Assembly (NCBI GenBank): GCA_904373265.1
Contig: CAJFEE010000013.1
Coordinates: forward strand, 1-64,000
Direction: 5' to 3'
Length of the DNA stretch: 64,000 bases
Source: Candidatus Harrysmithiimonas galli
GTDB taxonomy: Bacteria > Bacillota > Bacilli > CAJFEE01
Shown: positions 1-7,931 of the stretch, one piece after another
Layout: each line of letters starts with the position of its first letter
Position numbering within the stretch: position 1 is the first letter of the stretch
Notes under the pieces: generated by a model
Database searches by the model: none
What the model saw: the letters and a program-made list of their open reading frames with translations, nothing else
Told to the model about the DNA's origin: nothing
Made by a program: the position numbers and the translations under genes

Positions 1-98
1 ACCTTATCTGTGGTACGGAAGGTATGTAACCGAAAGCCGTAAAAATGCGGATTTTCAGCGTTTTTCAGGATATGGAACATTTCCGTTGCTTCTGTAGG
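1..98 (-). pseudogene. 5'-truncated mobile-element gene fragment, left copy
   Basis: Read on the minus strand from 98 down to the window edge, this stretch encodes an open fragment beginning PTEATEMF and continuing through FYGFRLHTF. It is clearly related to the fragment at 5021-5389, which has PTEATEMF followed by VFGFKVHSF at the same spacing. The codon before PTEATEMF is TGA and no start codon with a ribosome binding site fits, so its 5' part is missing. The break lies within 50 bases of the end of gajB. I do not recognise the family; the surroundings suggest an integrative or mobile element. The rest of the gene lies outside the window, so its 3' end cannot be judged. Confidence 0.5.
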
Positions 99-99
99 T
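73..99. repeat. 27-bp direct repeat, left copy
   Basis: These 27 bases (starting tggaacatttccg and ending ctgtaggt) are repeated without mismatch and in the same orientation at 5220-5246. Both copies lie in the same codons of two related gene fragments. Together they bracket the whole abiE-gajAB module. Confidence 0.85.
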
Positions 100-146
100 C
101 AAAACTCCTTTCAAATAGCACACTTCATATTATTTAATCTAAACAT

Positions 147-1655
147 CTATTTTTGAACAAGTACATCATTTATGCTAACGCCACTTTTAGCAAATATTTT
201 TGTCAAATTAGTTTGGAAACAATTTGCATTATAGTTGCTTAGTTTCACAATAATCAGTTTACTTTTTGCTCGCGTGACAGCAACATAATGATTACATAAG
301 CTTGAAATATCTGACAGACGATAATCTTCTGCAAAAATAATCACTTGTTCAAATTCCAATCCTTTTGAAGAGTGAAAAGTAATAGCGATATGCTGATATT
401 TTTCTGGCTCAAAAGCAACATGATACTTTTCATCTGTTATTGTTTCAAACAATTTTTTCAAGTGTTCACCTTTTGTTGCGTATCCCAAATATGTTGCCAA
501 AGCATTAGTCGACGAATAAAAACTATCTTCATCATCTATCGATTGTTCAATTTTTTTAAGCATTCTCTTAATAGCGGATACTAATTTGCGAGTTTCATTT
601 CCTTCAACAGGAATCTCAGAAATTAAATCATAGGCAGAATATTTTTCAATTATTAAATATTTTGCTATCGCAGAGTATAGCCATGCTGTATCTGTCGTAA
701 TTTCATCAATAGGCGTTTGAGGAATATAGGTATAATTTACGCCGTTTAACGATAATTCTCCCGCCCCTAACCTTGCGTTATCATTACTGAAACGTAATAG
801 TGCAGACTTTTTATTAGGGTCTATATATTTCAAAACCTCTGTCGGCCATGATGTTGTTGTAGTAGATAACCAAAGAATGTTATTTAATTCTTTTATTGGG
901 GAATACAATTTGCGTGTTTCCTCATATAACAAATTAGAATAGTTCTGTATCTGTTTGCACGACCGAAAATTGTCTCCCATAAATTTGGTGGTAAAATTGT
1001 TCTTATTCCAAATACTTACAAACGCTTCTGGATATGCTCCACGCCAAATGTAAATGGATTGTTTTTCATCACCGACCACAAATGTTTCAATTTTCAATGT
1101 GTCACATAGATACATAAACAATTTGTGCATTGATTTATCGCAATCTTGGTATTCATCAATATATATTTTGAAATATTTTGCTTGAAGAAACAATCTGCAA
1201 GCAACAGATTTTTCGACTATTTCTTGAGCCAACTCAAAGATAAAGTTCTTCTTATTATCAATATATGAGCAAAGTATTCCTTCTGTTTTTATTTTCTCAA
1301 TAGCGGCTTGGAATGTGTCTACTTTTGCTTCCTTTGAATAGTCAGTACTCATGTCCAAGTCATAATCAGAACCATACACATCCTTCATAAAAGGTTTTAT
1401 AATTTCTTCAATCGCAAAGCTATTGTTTGTACCTATAAAATGCCGAGTAACATCAACCGATAATCTGTCTTTAATTTCTTGTGCTGCCTTAATTGTAAAT
1501 GTAATGGCGGCAATTACTTTGTGAGTGCGGTTTTCATTTATTTCTTTTGCAATCTTGCTTACCATTGTATGTGTTTTGCCTGTACCCGCACTTGCTCTGA
1601 CAATTAAATTGCCAGAGGTATTTACGATTTCTTCTTGAACGGGAGATAATTTCAT
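147..1655 (-). CDS. gajB: Gabija helicase GajB (UvrD-like superfamily 1)
   Basis: A 502-residue UvrD/Rep-type superfamily 1 DNA helicase. Walker A is ASAGTGKT at about residue 21. Walker B is IYIDEYQDCD. Later motifs are VGDEKQSIYIWRGA, the FRSC segment, FHSSKGLEF and YVAVTRAKSKL near the C-terminus. The length fits GajB (about 500 residues), shorter than housekeeping UvrD/PcrA (over 700). It directly follows an OLD-type ATPase-TOPRIM nuclease, with the ATGA 4-base overlap typical of coupled translation. In Gabija, GajA and GajB assemble into one anti-phage complex that attacks DNA when nucleotide levels fall. The pairing and lengths make the assignment firm; activity is inferred. It is the last gene of a four-gene operon. 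Confidence 0.85.
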   Translation of the reverse strand: MKLSPVQEEIVNTSGNLIVRASAGTGKTHTMVSKIAKEINENRTHKVIAAITFTIKAAQEIKDRLSVDVTRHFIGTNNSFAIEEIIKPFMKDVYGSDYDLDMSTDYSKEAKVDTFQAAIEKIKTEGILCSYIDNKKNFIFELAQEIVEKSVACRLFLQAKYFKIYIDEYQDCDKSMHKLFMYLCDTLKIETFVVGDEKQSIYIWRGAYPEAFVSIWNKNNFTTKFMGDNFRSCKQIQNYSNLLYEETRKLYSPIKELNNILWLSTTTTSWPTEVLKYIDPNKKSALLRFSNDNARLGAGELSLNGVNYTYIPQTPIDEITTDTAWLYSAIAKYLIIEKYSAYDLISEIPVEGNETRKLVSAIKRMLKKIEQSIDDEDSFYSSTNALATYLGYATKGEHLKKLFETITDEKYHVAFEPEKYQHIAITFHSSKGLEFEQVIIFAEDYRLSDISSLCNHYVAVTRAKSKLIIVKLSNYNANCFQTNLTKIFAKSGVSINDVLVQK

Positions 1656-3331
1656 TCAGCAACCTCCTTCAAACACGCAAAGTTATAATGGTTATATATT
1701 GTTCTGCAATCTGTGTCAGTAAGTTTTTCAATTAATTCTACCATATGGTAATGTTTTGAATCCTGCAAATAATCAACAGGTGAGGATTCTCCTAATAAAG
1801 TAGATAGCCTATCATGCATTACTTCATCTAAATCGTTTTCTAAATCCACTTTGGATAAGAAAATACTATATTCACTGCGTATTTTATCAAGAGTTTTTAT
1901 ATTTGCGTTATATAATGCCCGCTTTGCCGATACAGACTTTTCTTGGATTTGCTCAATAGGCAGCAATTCCTTTCCAATATAATTATTACAGCGTGAAAAA
2001 CCTAATACACTGTATGTACCTTTGCCCTTTACAGCTCTCAAATCATTGTCAGTTTTAATAACATTAAATATTTCAAGTTTATTTAATATAGAAAAATACA
2101 TACTAAATCCCACACCATCAACAGGCAGGATATAAATCCCATCCGCTTCATAAAACGGGTGTACTACTGACAGAACTTTACTGAACAGCATATGCTCAGA
2201 TGGACCTTCTACCAAGAGAACTTTGTTGGCGAAAATCGCTTCAGATAAACAGCGATTAAGCAGTTTTCTTGCTTTTTCATAATTCTCTGGAACTTTGTAG
2301 AAAGTGCTGATGCCATTGATTTTTCTGTCACTGTATATCCGAACTAAATTCACATCATCCATTTCATAAAGGATAAATGGAGAATGCGTTGTAACAAACA
2401 GATATGTGTATTTATTGTTTGTAAAAAGAATTTGTGACAACGCAATCTGCATAGATTTGTGCAAATGATTTTCTGGCTCTTCAATTAAAAAGAGTGTTAT
2501 TTTTTTCTCCGCATTTTCATCTGCCAAAATATCAAAAATCGAGTAGGCTAACAGCTTTTTCCGTCCTTCCCCAGCGGTTGGATATAAGTTTTCATCATCG
2601 TCTTGCTTGATATACGGGATAATATTTGAATATAGACCTTTAACAGCAATCTCAGATTTGATTGATACCGAGATTCCTTCATCACGGAACTTTTGATATT
2701 CTGGCGTAAGTTTTTCCTCAAATTCCTTAATCCCCGATAAGGAAGATATATGGGTATTTAACTCATCAACAGCTTTTTGAATATTCGTCAAAACTACCTT
2801 ATCATCATCATTTTCATTTTTTATTAGTTGACTTACATTCTTTTTGAATAACGAATACAAATCCACATATGAATCGATATAAATTACATTGAATACATAG
2901 TCAATTTCGTAAAGATACCCTCGTTGCTTCATTTCCTGAAGATTGTCTAAATCTCCGCCCCAATATAGTATTGGTAACGCAAGCAACTCGCTTTTATTGT
3001 ATTCGGCAAGTAATTTTATATAGACATTATTATGTTTGCTTTGTAAAGCCCCTTTGAGTTGAGCACGAAGTTTTTGACAGTCGCTATTAGCAGTGTCGCT
3101 TATGTCTAAGGTCACAATAATCTCAATTGGCTTTTCAATCTGCTTGTTATGAAAGTCAGAGTCTGCAAAATTTAGCCTCCGTATATCTTTATCAAACACA
3201 TAACGCAGTGCATATAAAAAATTTGTTTTTCCAACATCGTTTAGCCCAAAGAAAATATTCTTGTTTGATAAATTCAACTCAATATCTTCAAAGTTTCTAA
3301 AATTCTTTATTGTAATAGATTCAAACTTCAT
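1652..3331 (-). CDS. gajA: Gabija nuclease GajA (OLD-family ATPase with TOPRIM domain)
   Basis: A 559-residue protein with an N-terminal SMC/RecF-like ATPase (Walker A GLNDVGKTN near residue 33; Walker B LIEEPENHLH; then VTTHSPF) and a C-terminal TOPRIM nuclease domain (VLLVEGPSEHMLF, then PVDGVG and IKTDNDL). This is the architecture of GajA, the sequence-specific nickase/nuclease of Gabija, and the length fits. An ATG four codons further upstream is possible, but the internal ATG at 3331 has GGAGG at the right distance and overlaps the abiEii stop as ATGA, so I use it. An OLD nuclease of another system is possible, but the adjacent UvrD-like gene argues for Gabija. Confidence 0.85.
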   Translation of the reverse strand: MKFESITIKNFRNFEDIELNLSNKNIFFGLNDVGKTNFLYALRYVFDKDIRRLNFADSDFHNKQIEKPIEIIVTLDISDTANSDCQKLRAQLKGALQSKHNNVYIKLLAEYNKSELLALPILYWGGDLDNLQEMKQRGYLYEIDYVFNVIYIDSYVDLYSLFKKNVSQLIKNENDDDKVVLTNIQKAVDELNTHISSLSGIKEFEEKLTPEYQKFRDEGISVSIKSEIAVKGLYSNIIPYIKQDDDENLYPTAGEGRKKLLAYSIFDILADENAEKKITLFLIEEPENHLHKSMQIALSQILFTNNKYTYLFVTTHSPFILYEMDDVNLVRIYSDRKINGISTFYKVPENYEKARKLLNRCLSEAIFANKVLLVEGPSEHMLFSKVLSVVHPFYEADGIYILPVDGVGFSMYFSILNKLEIFNVIKTDNDLRAVKGKGTYSVLGFSRCNNYIGKELLPIEQIQEKSVSAKRALYNANIKTLDKIRSEYSIFLSKVDLENDLDEVMHDRLSTLLGESSPVDYLQDSKHYHMVELIEKLTDTDCRTIYNHYNFACLKEVAE

Positions 3332-4227
3332 AATGACCTCCATCCACTAATTGTAGTCCACTGTTTTTGCCATTCATCCTCATTCACAATCGAATCGAAT
3401 ACAGGCTCAAGGAAAGTCTGAATTGCCTGAATGACTACTGAAAACGCAAGCGTATCGTCTTTTATTGTTTTCAAAAAGTTTTTCCACCGCTTTTGCATAT
3501 CCTCGTCTTCGGCAAGTGAAACAAGCCGCTTAAAGCTATCTTTATTGTAGGGAGTACCACGACGCTTCAATGTTTTAAAGATAGCAGATTGTAGTTTTGC
3601 TCCCTCAAAATCGAATGTCCTCGAAAGATAATAAATGTCATAAAAATCTTTCATTCTGCTTGTCAGTTCAAACCGTTGCAGTATGGCATCAAACTTTTCG
3701 GCTATGGTGCTTTCAAGGGAATAGGTTTTGATGATAGGAGCCTCAAAGTCTGGAAGTTGCGTATTGATTTTTCGGTGTTCTGGCGTTGGTACAACAACAT
3801 CGCCTACGCCTATGTCAATATTAAATGGTACACGAACATTTTTGATTTGTGCGATAATCTGTGTGCTGATACCGTGGTACTTCCTCTGCGGGGAAATTTC
3901 CTCAAAGCACTGTGCCGTCATCGTAATGTAGTCATTGCCTGTAGGTGTATCTATAATTTTGCAAATCAAATCCTTAACTGTATCTAATGAGTTTTCATAC
4001 CCAATAAGTAGAAAGTCAACATCAATCGTCGCTCGGCTTTCAAAGTTTGTCAAAGTATAGATGAACAAACCGCCTTTCAATATCAGAAAATCATCATAGC
4101 CAGACTTGGAAAGCTTGCGCAGAAATTCTTCCTGTACAAAAAGCTGTAGGCACTGCTGATAGGTGATACCAGAAGCCTTTGCCTTATTTTTCAGCTTTGC
4201 CAGAACAGAAGCTGCTATATCCGCCAT
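3328..4227 (-). CDS. abiEii: AbiEii nucleotidyltransferase toxin
   Basis: A 299-residue nucleotidyltransferase of the AbiEii/AbiGii toxin family (DUF1814). Near residue 50 it has the KGG segment (LILKGGLFIYTL), followed by the metal-binding DVDF (ATIDVDFLL). Later it has SLESTIAEKFDAI, the usual conserved lysine region, and MKDFYDIYYL. AbiEii enzymes are growth-arresting toxins; characterised relatives add nucleotides to tRNA 3' ends. The start chosen is the ATG whose A is the last base of the abiEi stop (TAATG), preceded by GGAGTG. The overlap with abiEi upstream and gajA downstream implies one polycistronic message. The toxin role is inferred from the family. Confidence 0.85.
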   Translation of the reverse strand: MADIAASVLAKLKNKAKASGITYQQCLQLFVQEEFLRKLSKSGYDDFLILKGGLFIYTLTNFESRATIDVDFLLIGYENSLDTVKDLICKIIDTPTGNDYITMTAQCFEEISPQRKYHGISTQIIAQIKNVRVPFNIDIGVGDVVVPTPEHRKINTQLPDFEAPIIKTYSLESTIAEKFDAILQRFELTSRMKDFYDIYYLSRTFDFEGAKLQSAIFKTLKRRGTPYNKDSFKRLVSLAEDEDMQKRWKNFLKTIKDDTLAFSVVIQAIQTFLEPVFDSIVNEDEWQKQWTTISGWRSL

Positions 4228-4835
4228 TATAACCACACTCCTATCAAATCGTTTACTTTCTTTTGCACTCTCAATGCTTTTGCATATTCCATAAGGTTAG
4301 GGATATTTTTTTGAGGGTCTTTTACATAGTTCTGAATTGCCTTATTGAAAATTTCCTTATCTATTTTACTCATATTTCGTAGGACATCGCAAACAGTACG
4401 GTCACGGTCATATATGCGAACTTTTGTAAACTCGATAATACCGTCCGTCTCGCCAAGAGAGAGCAACGCTGGCTCTACTCGGTATGCCTTGACAAAAGGA
4501 TAATCAATATTCGTTCGCTGTCGGGAAGTATTTTTATCAACAGTAATATTCCATTCCGCAGGGTTTCTGTCGCTGTACTTATAATAAAACAGAGCCGTTT
4601 CCATACAAAATACTGCATCGGGAAAAAGGCTATTGATTATAGCAACCTCACTTGTACCGTAATCTTCAATCCAATGATAATAACCTCGCTTGACCTTTTC
4701 AATCAAACCTTCGTCCAACATTCGCTGAATATCTCTATAGTACAGCTTTTCCTTATTCAGTTGGGCTGTTGTCATCGTAAAATTATAATTCAAGAAGATT
4801 TTACCGAGAAATGTTTTATCTTGTTCACTAAGCAT
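4227..4835 (-). CDS. abiEi: AbiEi antitoxin and likely autorepressor
   Basis: A 202-residue AbiEi-family antitoxin, first gene of the operon. The N-terminal about 60 residues look like the winged-helix AbiEi domain (TTAQLNKEKLYYRDIQRML, then IEKVKRGYYHW). The C-terminal part has the usual antitoxin features (IINSLFPDAVFCMETALFYY, RIYDRDRTVCDVLR). Known AbiEi proteins repress their own promoter and neutralise AbiEii. The start has GAGGTG seven bases upstream. A promoter at 4894-4922 and two near-identical 12-base repeats around it fit autorepression. Genomes often carry abiEi-abiEii as an isolated pair; here the pair leads directly into gajAB. Confidence 0.85.
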   Translation of the reverse strand: MLSEQDKTFLGKIFLNYNFTMTTAQLNKEKLYYRDIQRMLDEGLIEKVKRGYYHWIEDYGTSEVAIINSLFPDAVFCMETALFYYKYSDRNPAEWNITVDKNTSRQRTNIDYPFVKAYRVEPALLSLGETDGIIEFTKVRIYDRDRTVCDVLRNMSKIDKEIFNKAIQNYVKDPQKNIPNLMEYAKALRVQKKVNDLIGVWL

Positions 4836-4872
4836 AGGCGCACCTCTACATTAAATCAATTGTATTTTTTTC

Positions 4873-4884
4873 TTCGGTGGTGTG
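4873..4884. promoter_or_regulatory. Possible AbiEi operator half, downstream copy
   Basis: The 12 bases TTCGGTGGTGTG match 11 of 12 with the copy at 4950-4961 in the same orientation. They lie just downstream of the -10 box of the abiE-gaj promoter. Repeats around an antitoxin promoter are typical binding sites of the autorepressor. Binding is an inference. Confidence 0.4.
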
Positions 4885-4893
4885 TTTTAATAC

Positions 4894-4922
4894 ATTATAC
4901 CCGATTTTAAGTGTTGAATCAA
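4894..4922 (-). promoter_or_regulatory. Sigma-A-type promoter of the abiEi-abiEii-gajA-gajB operon
   Basis: On the minus strand, -35 TTGATT (4917-4922) and -10 TATAAT (4894-4899) are separated by exactly 17 bases. The expected start of transcription is about 50 bases before the abiEi ATG. It is the only clear promoter upstream of the four genes. Confidence 0.75.
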
Positions 4923-4949
4923 GTGCGGTAAAACATATCGAAATATTTT

Positions 4950-4961
4950 TTCGGTTGTGTG
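4950..4961. promoter_or_regulatory. Possible AbiEi operator half, upstream copy
   Basis: The 12 bases TTCGGTTGTGTG repeat the 4873-4884 element with one mismatch, 77 bases away, upstream of the -35 box. The two copies bracket the promoter. Confidence 0.4.
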
Positions 4962-4970
4962 GTTTAGTGT

Positions 4971-5012
4971 AAAAATCAGACCCGCTTGTCCATAAAAAGG
5001 CAAACGGGTCTG
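4971..5012 (-). terminator. Rho-independent terminator of the mobile-element gene remnant
   Basis: A GC-rich hairpin has arms cagacccgcttg (4977-4988) and caaacgggtctg (5001-5012), with one mismatch. On the minus strand it is followed by a run of T. It ends transcripts coming from the remnant at 5021-5389 and insulates the abiE promoter just downstream. Confidence 0.8.
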
Positions 5013-5020
5013 GTATTAAT

Positions 5021-5389
5021 TTAGACAGCAATTTGAAATTTTGTAGAAGCGATAGCATACAGATTTATTGTTCGTTTTGTCCTGCCAACCTCGATAGAAT
5101 AAGGCTTTTCGGCACTTTCCGCATTATCAGTTTCATCATATTTTTTGATTTTCTCAAAGGTCGAAAAGCTATGTACCTTAAAACCAAAAACCTCACGCTT
5201 GTCCTCATATTTGATAGATTGGAACATTTCCGTTGCTTCTGTAGGTAGAGAAGATGTCACAACCAACTTGTGCCATCTTTTTCATTGGTTTTTCCCTATA
5301 AAAATGATGGCGTTCTTGTGTTTACAGTCCTGAGATTCTTCAAGCAAAAACAGCATCTTCATAAATGGTGTGTTATCTCCAAACAGATT
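5021..5389 (-). pseudogene. Mobile-element gene remnant, right copy, interrupted by a stop codon
   Basis: The minus strand holds an intact 81-residue stretch (5021-5266, possible TTG start) containing PTEATEMF, VFGFKVHSF and EVGRTKRTINLYAI. Translation in the same frame continues upstream as KRWHKLVV, then meets an in-frame TGA (5282-5284). Beyond that stop it continues as FMKMLFLLEESQDCKHKNAI and FIGKNQ back to about 5389. Further upstream a second frame reads IAIEDEGKLTGYSE, suggesting a frameshift. This looks like a decayed longer gene. I do not recognise the family. It resembles the fragment at 1-98, so the element may have carried tandem paralogues. An alternative is that only the 81-residue part is a real small gene. 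Confidence 0.5.
5220..5246. repeat. 27-bp direct repeat, right copy
   Basis: Identical over 27 bases to 73-99, in the same orientation. The match ends at both edges (a versus t on one side, c versus a on the other). The repeat falls on the PTEATEMF codons of both related fragments. Confidence 0.85.
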
Positions 5390-5576
5390 TCACTGTAACC
5401 AGTCAACTTTCCCTCATCTTCTATTGCAATTATCCTACCAAATCATAGGATAGTTTTCAGCTCTTCTTTCCTAATATATTTATCATACATCGAAAAAAAT
5501 TCAGTACCCACTTTTTCTGCAATCATTCATACTGTATCCACTATGAAAAAAATCATTAAACCCTATCGCCCCAGGC

Positions 5577-6519
5577 ATTTCAATACATCTTATGTTACGG
5601 TTCAACATCATTCGCTACAATGTCAATTGTTACATTTCAATACATCTTATGTTGCGGTTCAACATAAACAAGGATATTGATTCCACAAGAACCAATTTGA
5701 ATTTCAATACATCTTATGTTGCGGTTCAACACCAACCCAATAGCTTCCATCAATTCCATAAAAGTATTTCAATACATCTTATGTTGCGGTTCAACCGCAT
5801 TTAGCTTACCTATTTGTACCCAAAACAAATAATTTCAATACATCTTATGTTGCGGTTCAACCACAAAGACAAATTCCGCACCGACAGCAACGATTGTATT
5901 TCAATACATCTTATGTTGCGGTTCAACATCAATCAGCTCATTCGGACTGCTTTTCGATTAAGGAATTTCAATACATCTTATGTTGCGGTTCAACGTCATT
6001 GCTTCTATGCTTAAAACTTTGTTTGATGGATTTCAATACATCTTATGTTGCGGTTCAACTCGATTCCGCCAATAATATCTTGTGCTGTTACTAGATTTCA
6101 ATACATCTTATGTTGCGGTTCAACAGGAGCACATCCGTCAGAAATAATCACCTACGTAAAATTTCAATACATCTTATGTTGCGGTTCAACACTGATTATT
6201 TAATTTTGGATTGTTTAAATGCGTATATTTCAATACATCTTATGTTGCGGTTCAACATTGGTAAAAAATCGCTATACAATCTGATTTTTGAATTTCAATA
6301 CATCTTATGTTGCGGTTCAACGTACAACTTACTTACAAAACTCATCGCTGTATTCAGATTTCAATACATCTTATGTTGCGGTTCAACTTGGCGGGGTTAA
6401 TTAAGTACGCTGTAGAAAAATTTATTTCAATACATCTTATGTTGCGGTTCAACAAAGTGTACATTCAGATATCGGAGAAGGTACACATGATTTCAATACA
6501 TCTTATGTTGCGGTTCAAC
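5577..6519 (-). CRISPR. CRISPR array, 15 repeats and 14 spacers, no adjacent cas genes
   Basis: The 30-base repeat reads ATTTCAATACATCTT then ATGTTGCGGTTCAAC on the plus strand. Copies start at 5577, 5634, 5701, 5766, 5832, 5898, 5965, 6030, 6095, 6161, 6227, 6292, 6358, 6424 and 6490. Spacers are 35-37 bases except the first (5607-5633), which is 27. The leftmost repeat has one substitution (GTTACGG for GTTGCGG), marking the old, trailer end. On the minus strand the repeat begins GTTGAAC and ends ATTGAAAT, as in many type I-B arrays, whose crRNA 5' handle is the last eight repeat bases. This orientation and the promoter at 6547-6575 put the leader on the right. No cas gene lies within the window on either side, so Cas proteins must come from elsewhere, if present. 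Confidence 0.97.
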
Positions 6520-6720
6520 TTTGTGGTTATACATTTTACTTTTTTCATCATATCAAAAAAGCACTGAAGTTACAATATTTTCCATTATTTTTTCCAATGA
6601 TAAGCGCTGTTTGGGCAAAAATAAAAAAATAACATGGAAAGACCTGAAATACCAAGTTTTTCTCTTTGTTCTTCTATTTTTCAATTGGAAAAATTTTTCC
6701 ATATGCTCTCTTTAATTTTA
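6520..6720 (-). promoter_or_regulatory. CRISPR leader with promoter
   Basis: This AT-rich stretch borders the perfect, young end of the array. On the minus strand it carries -35 TTGTAA (6570-6575) and -10 TATGAT (6547-6552), 17 bases apart. That would start pre-crRNA about 20 bases before the first repeat. The leader's outer limit is a guess. Confidence 0.6.
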
Positions 6721-7886
6721 ACAAAAACAATCACTTTCTTTATTTATCATAAATGTTGTTTTTTCCATTTTGTAAATGGCTCTTGTATGTAATCAAGTAA
6801 GCAGTTACCTCGTAAATCACTAGCTTCTTATGCCATCATGCATATTATTCAATGTAGGGCAATTCAATGATTGAATACAATATCTTGATTCTTCAAATTT
6901 TCCGATTTCAGATTATGCAAATTCAAACGAGGTAGGGTATAGTACCTTGTTATATTTTGAATATGCTGTTATATCCAGCAGACACAAAATATGGGTTTGT
7001 AAATGACATTGTAAGTATCCAAACCCTATGATTTTCCAATATCAAATCGTATATTCACCTATTTCTATGCTTTGTATCAGTTGGTTGCAAGTCATACAAG
7101 ATTATTATGCTTATAGTAAATCCATTTCCATTGTTTTCATAGATTCATTGTATACTCTATTTGATTCTCTCATTAAAACCTTTATTTGGCTTTTCACATC
7201 AATCCAAGTCATCTTGTCATGTAGATCTCTATTCTTTTAAAAATTATCCAATAAATATGGCTTAATTTTTACTTTTAAGTTTTCAGATTTTGTTTTCAAA
7301 CCGTTTATTACACTCTCTTATAAGCATGTTCCTGTTTTTTTCTATCTTGTACATTGAGAAATAAAAACATTTTAATTTCAGTGGACTTTCTATTTTTCTT
7401 CTTTCTTGATTGACCTTTGGTTTCAATTTTTTAAAAGAAATTCATATAACTTTTTGCTATATCTATTTCAAACACTCCTAATTTAACGACTTTCTATAGT
7501 CTCTAACTTTTCACCATGAATACTATCATGTTCTGATCACTTTTTACCCTTCACTCGTATACCTTTTACACAAATCCAGTGAATATCCATTGTTTGGCAT
7601 TTAAAACACAGCCTATCTCGTTAAAAGAGGTAATCTTTCTTTCCTATCTCTGCCACATTCACACCATAAATTTCGAACAATATTGGACTTTACTTTGTTT
7701 AAAAGTTCATTGATCCTACAAATGTCTTATTCATATAGTTTCTATGGATCAGAATGATTGATATCCTTCTTACTTCAAACTTTGCCTTATAATGAGGATA
7801 TCCTTAACTTCTTTTCATGATTTGTATATCCAAATCTATAATAGATTTTGACTGTTAAATTATTCCTTATCCAAAACAAAGAAAAG
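6721..7886. other. Gene-free AT-rich stretch
   Basis: No reading frame here looks like a real protein, and I see no tRNA or cas remnant. It lies between the CRISPR leader and the spoVT terminator, at one edge of the block that appears relocated relative to Bacillus. The short open frames are broken and unlike any family I know. It may be decayed DNA. Confidence 0.5.
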
Positions 7887-7926
7887 AAAAAACCTTCTTC
7901 ATATAACAAATGAAAGAAGGTTTTTT
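7887..7926 (-). terminator. Rho-independent terminator after spoVT
   Basis: A perfect hairpin with arms aaaaaaccttctt (7887-7899) and aagaaggtttttt (7914-7926), ending in T on the minus strand six bases beyond the spoVT stop. Confidence 0.85.
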
Positions 7927-7931
7927 CATTT

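Noticed and set aside
147-3331. gajB and gajA as housekeeping UvrD/PcrA and a RecF-like repair protein
   Set aside because: gajB is about 200 residues too short for PcrA. gajA has a TOPRIM domain absent from RecF, and recF itself is at 46.6 kb.
3676-3987. 103-residue plus-strand frame opposite abiEii
   Set aside because: Shadow of the real gene; no ribosome binding site and no family.
5592-6567. Overlapping plus-strand reading frames of 64-96 residues
   Set aside because: They consist of the translated CRISPR repeat (ISIHLMLRFN, FQYILCCGST) and are not genes.
7028-7240. 70-residue hydrophobic frame beside the CRISPR leader, considered as a cas or toxin remnant
   Set aside because: Composition follows the AT-rich background and no Cas motif is seen.
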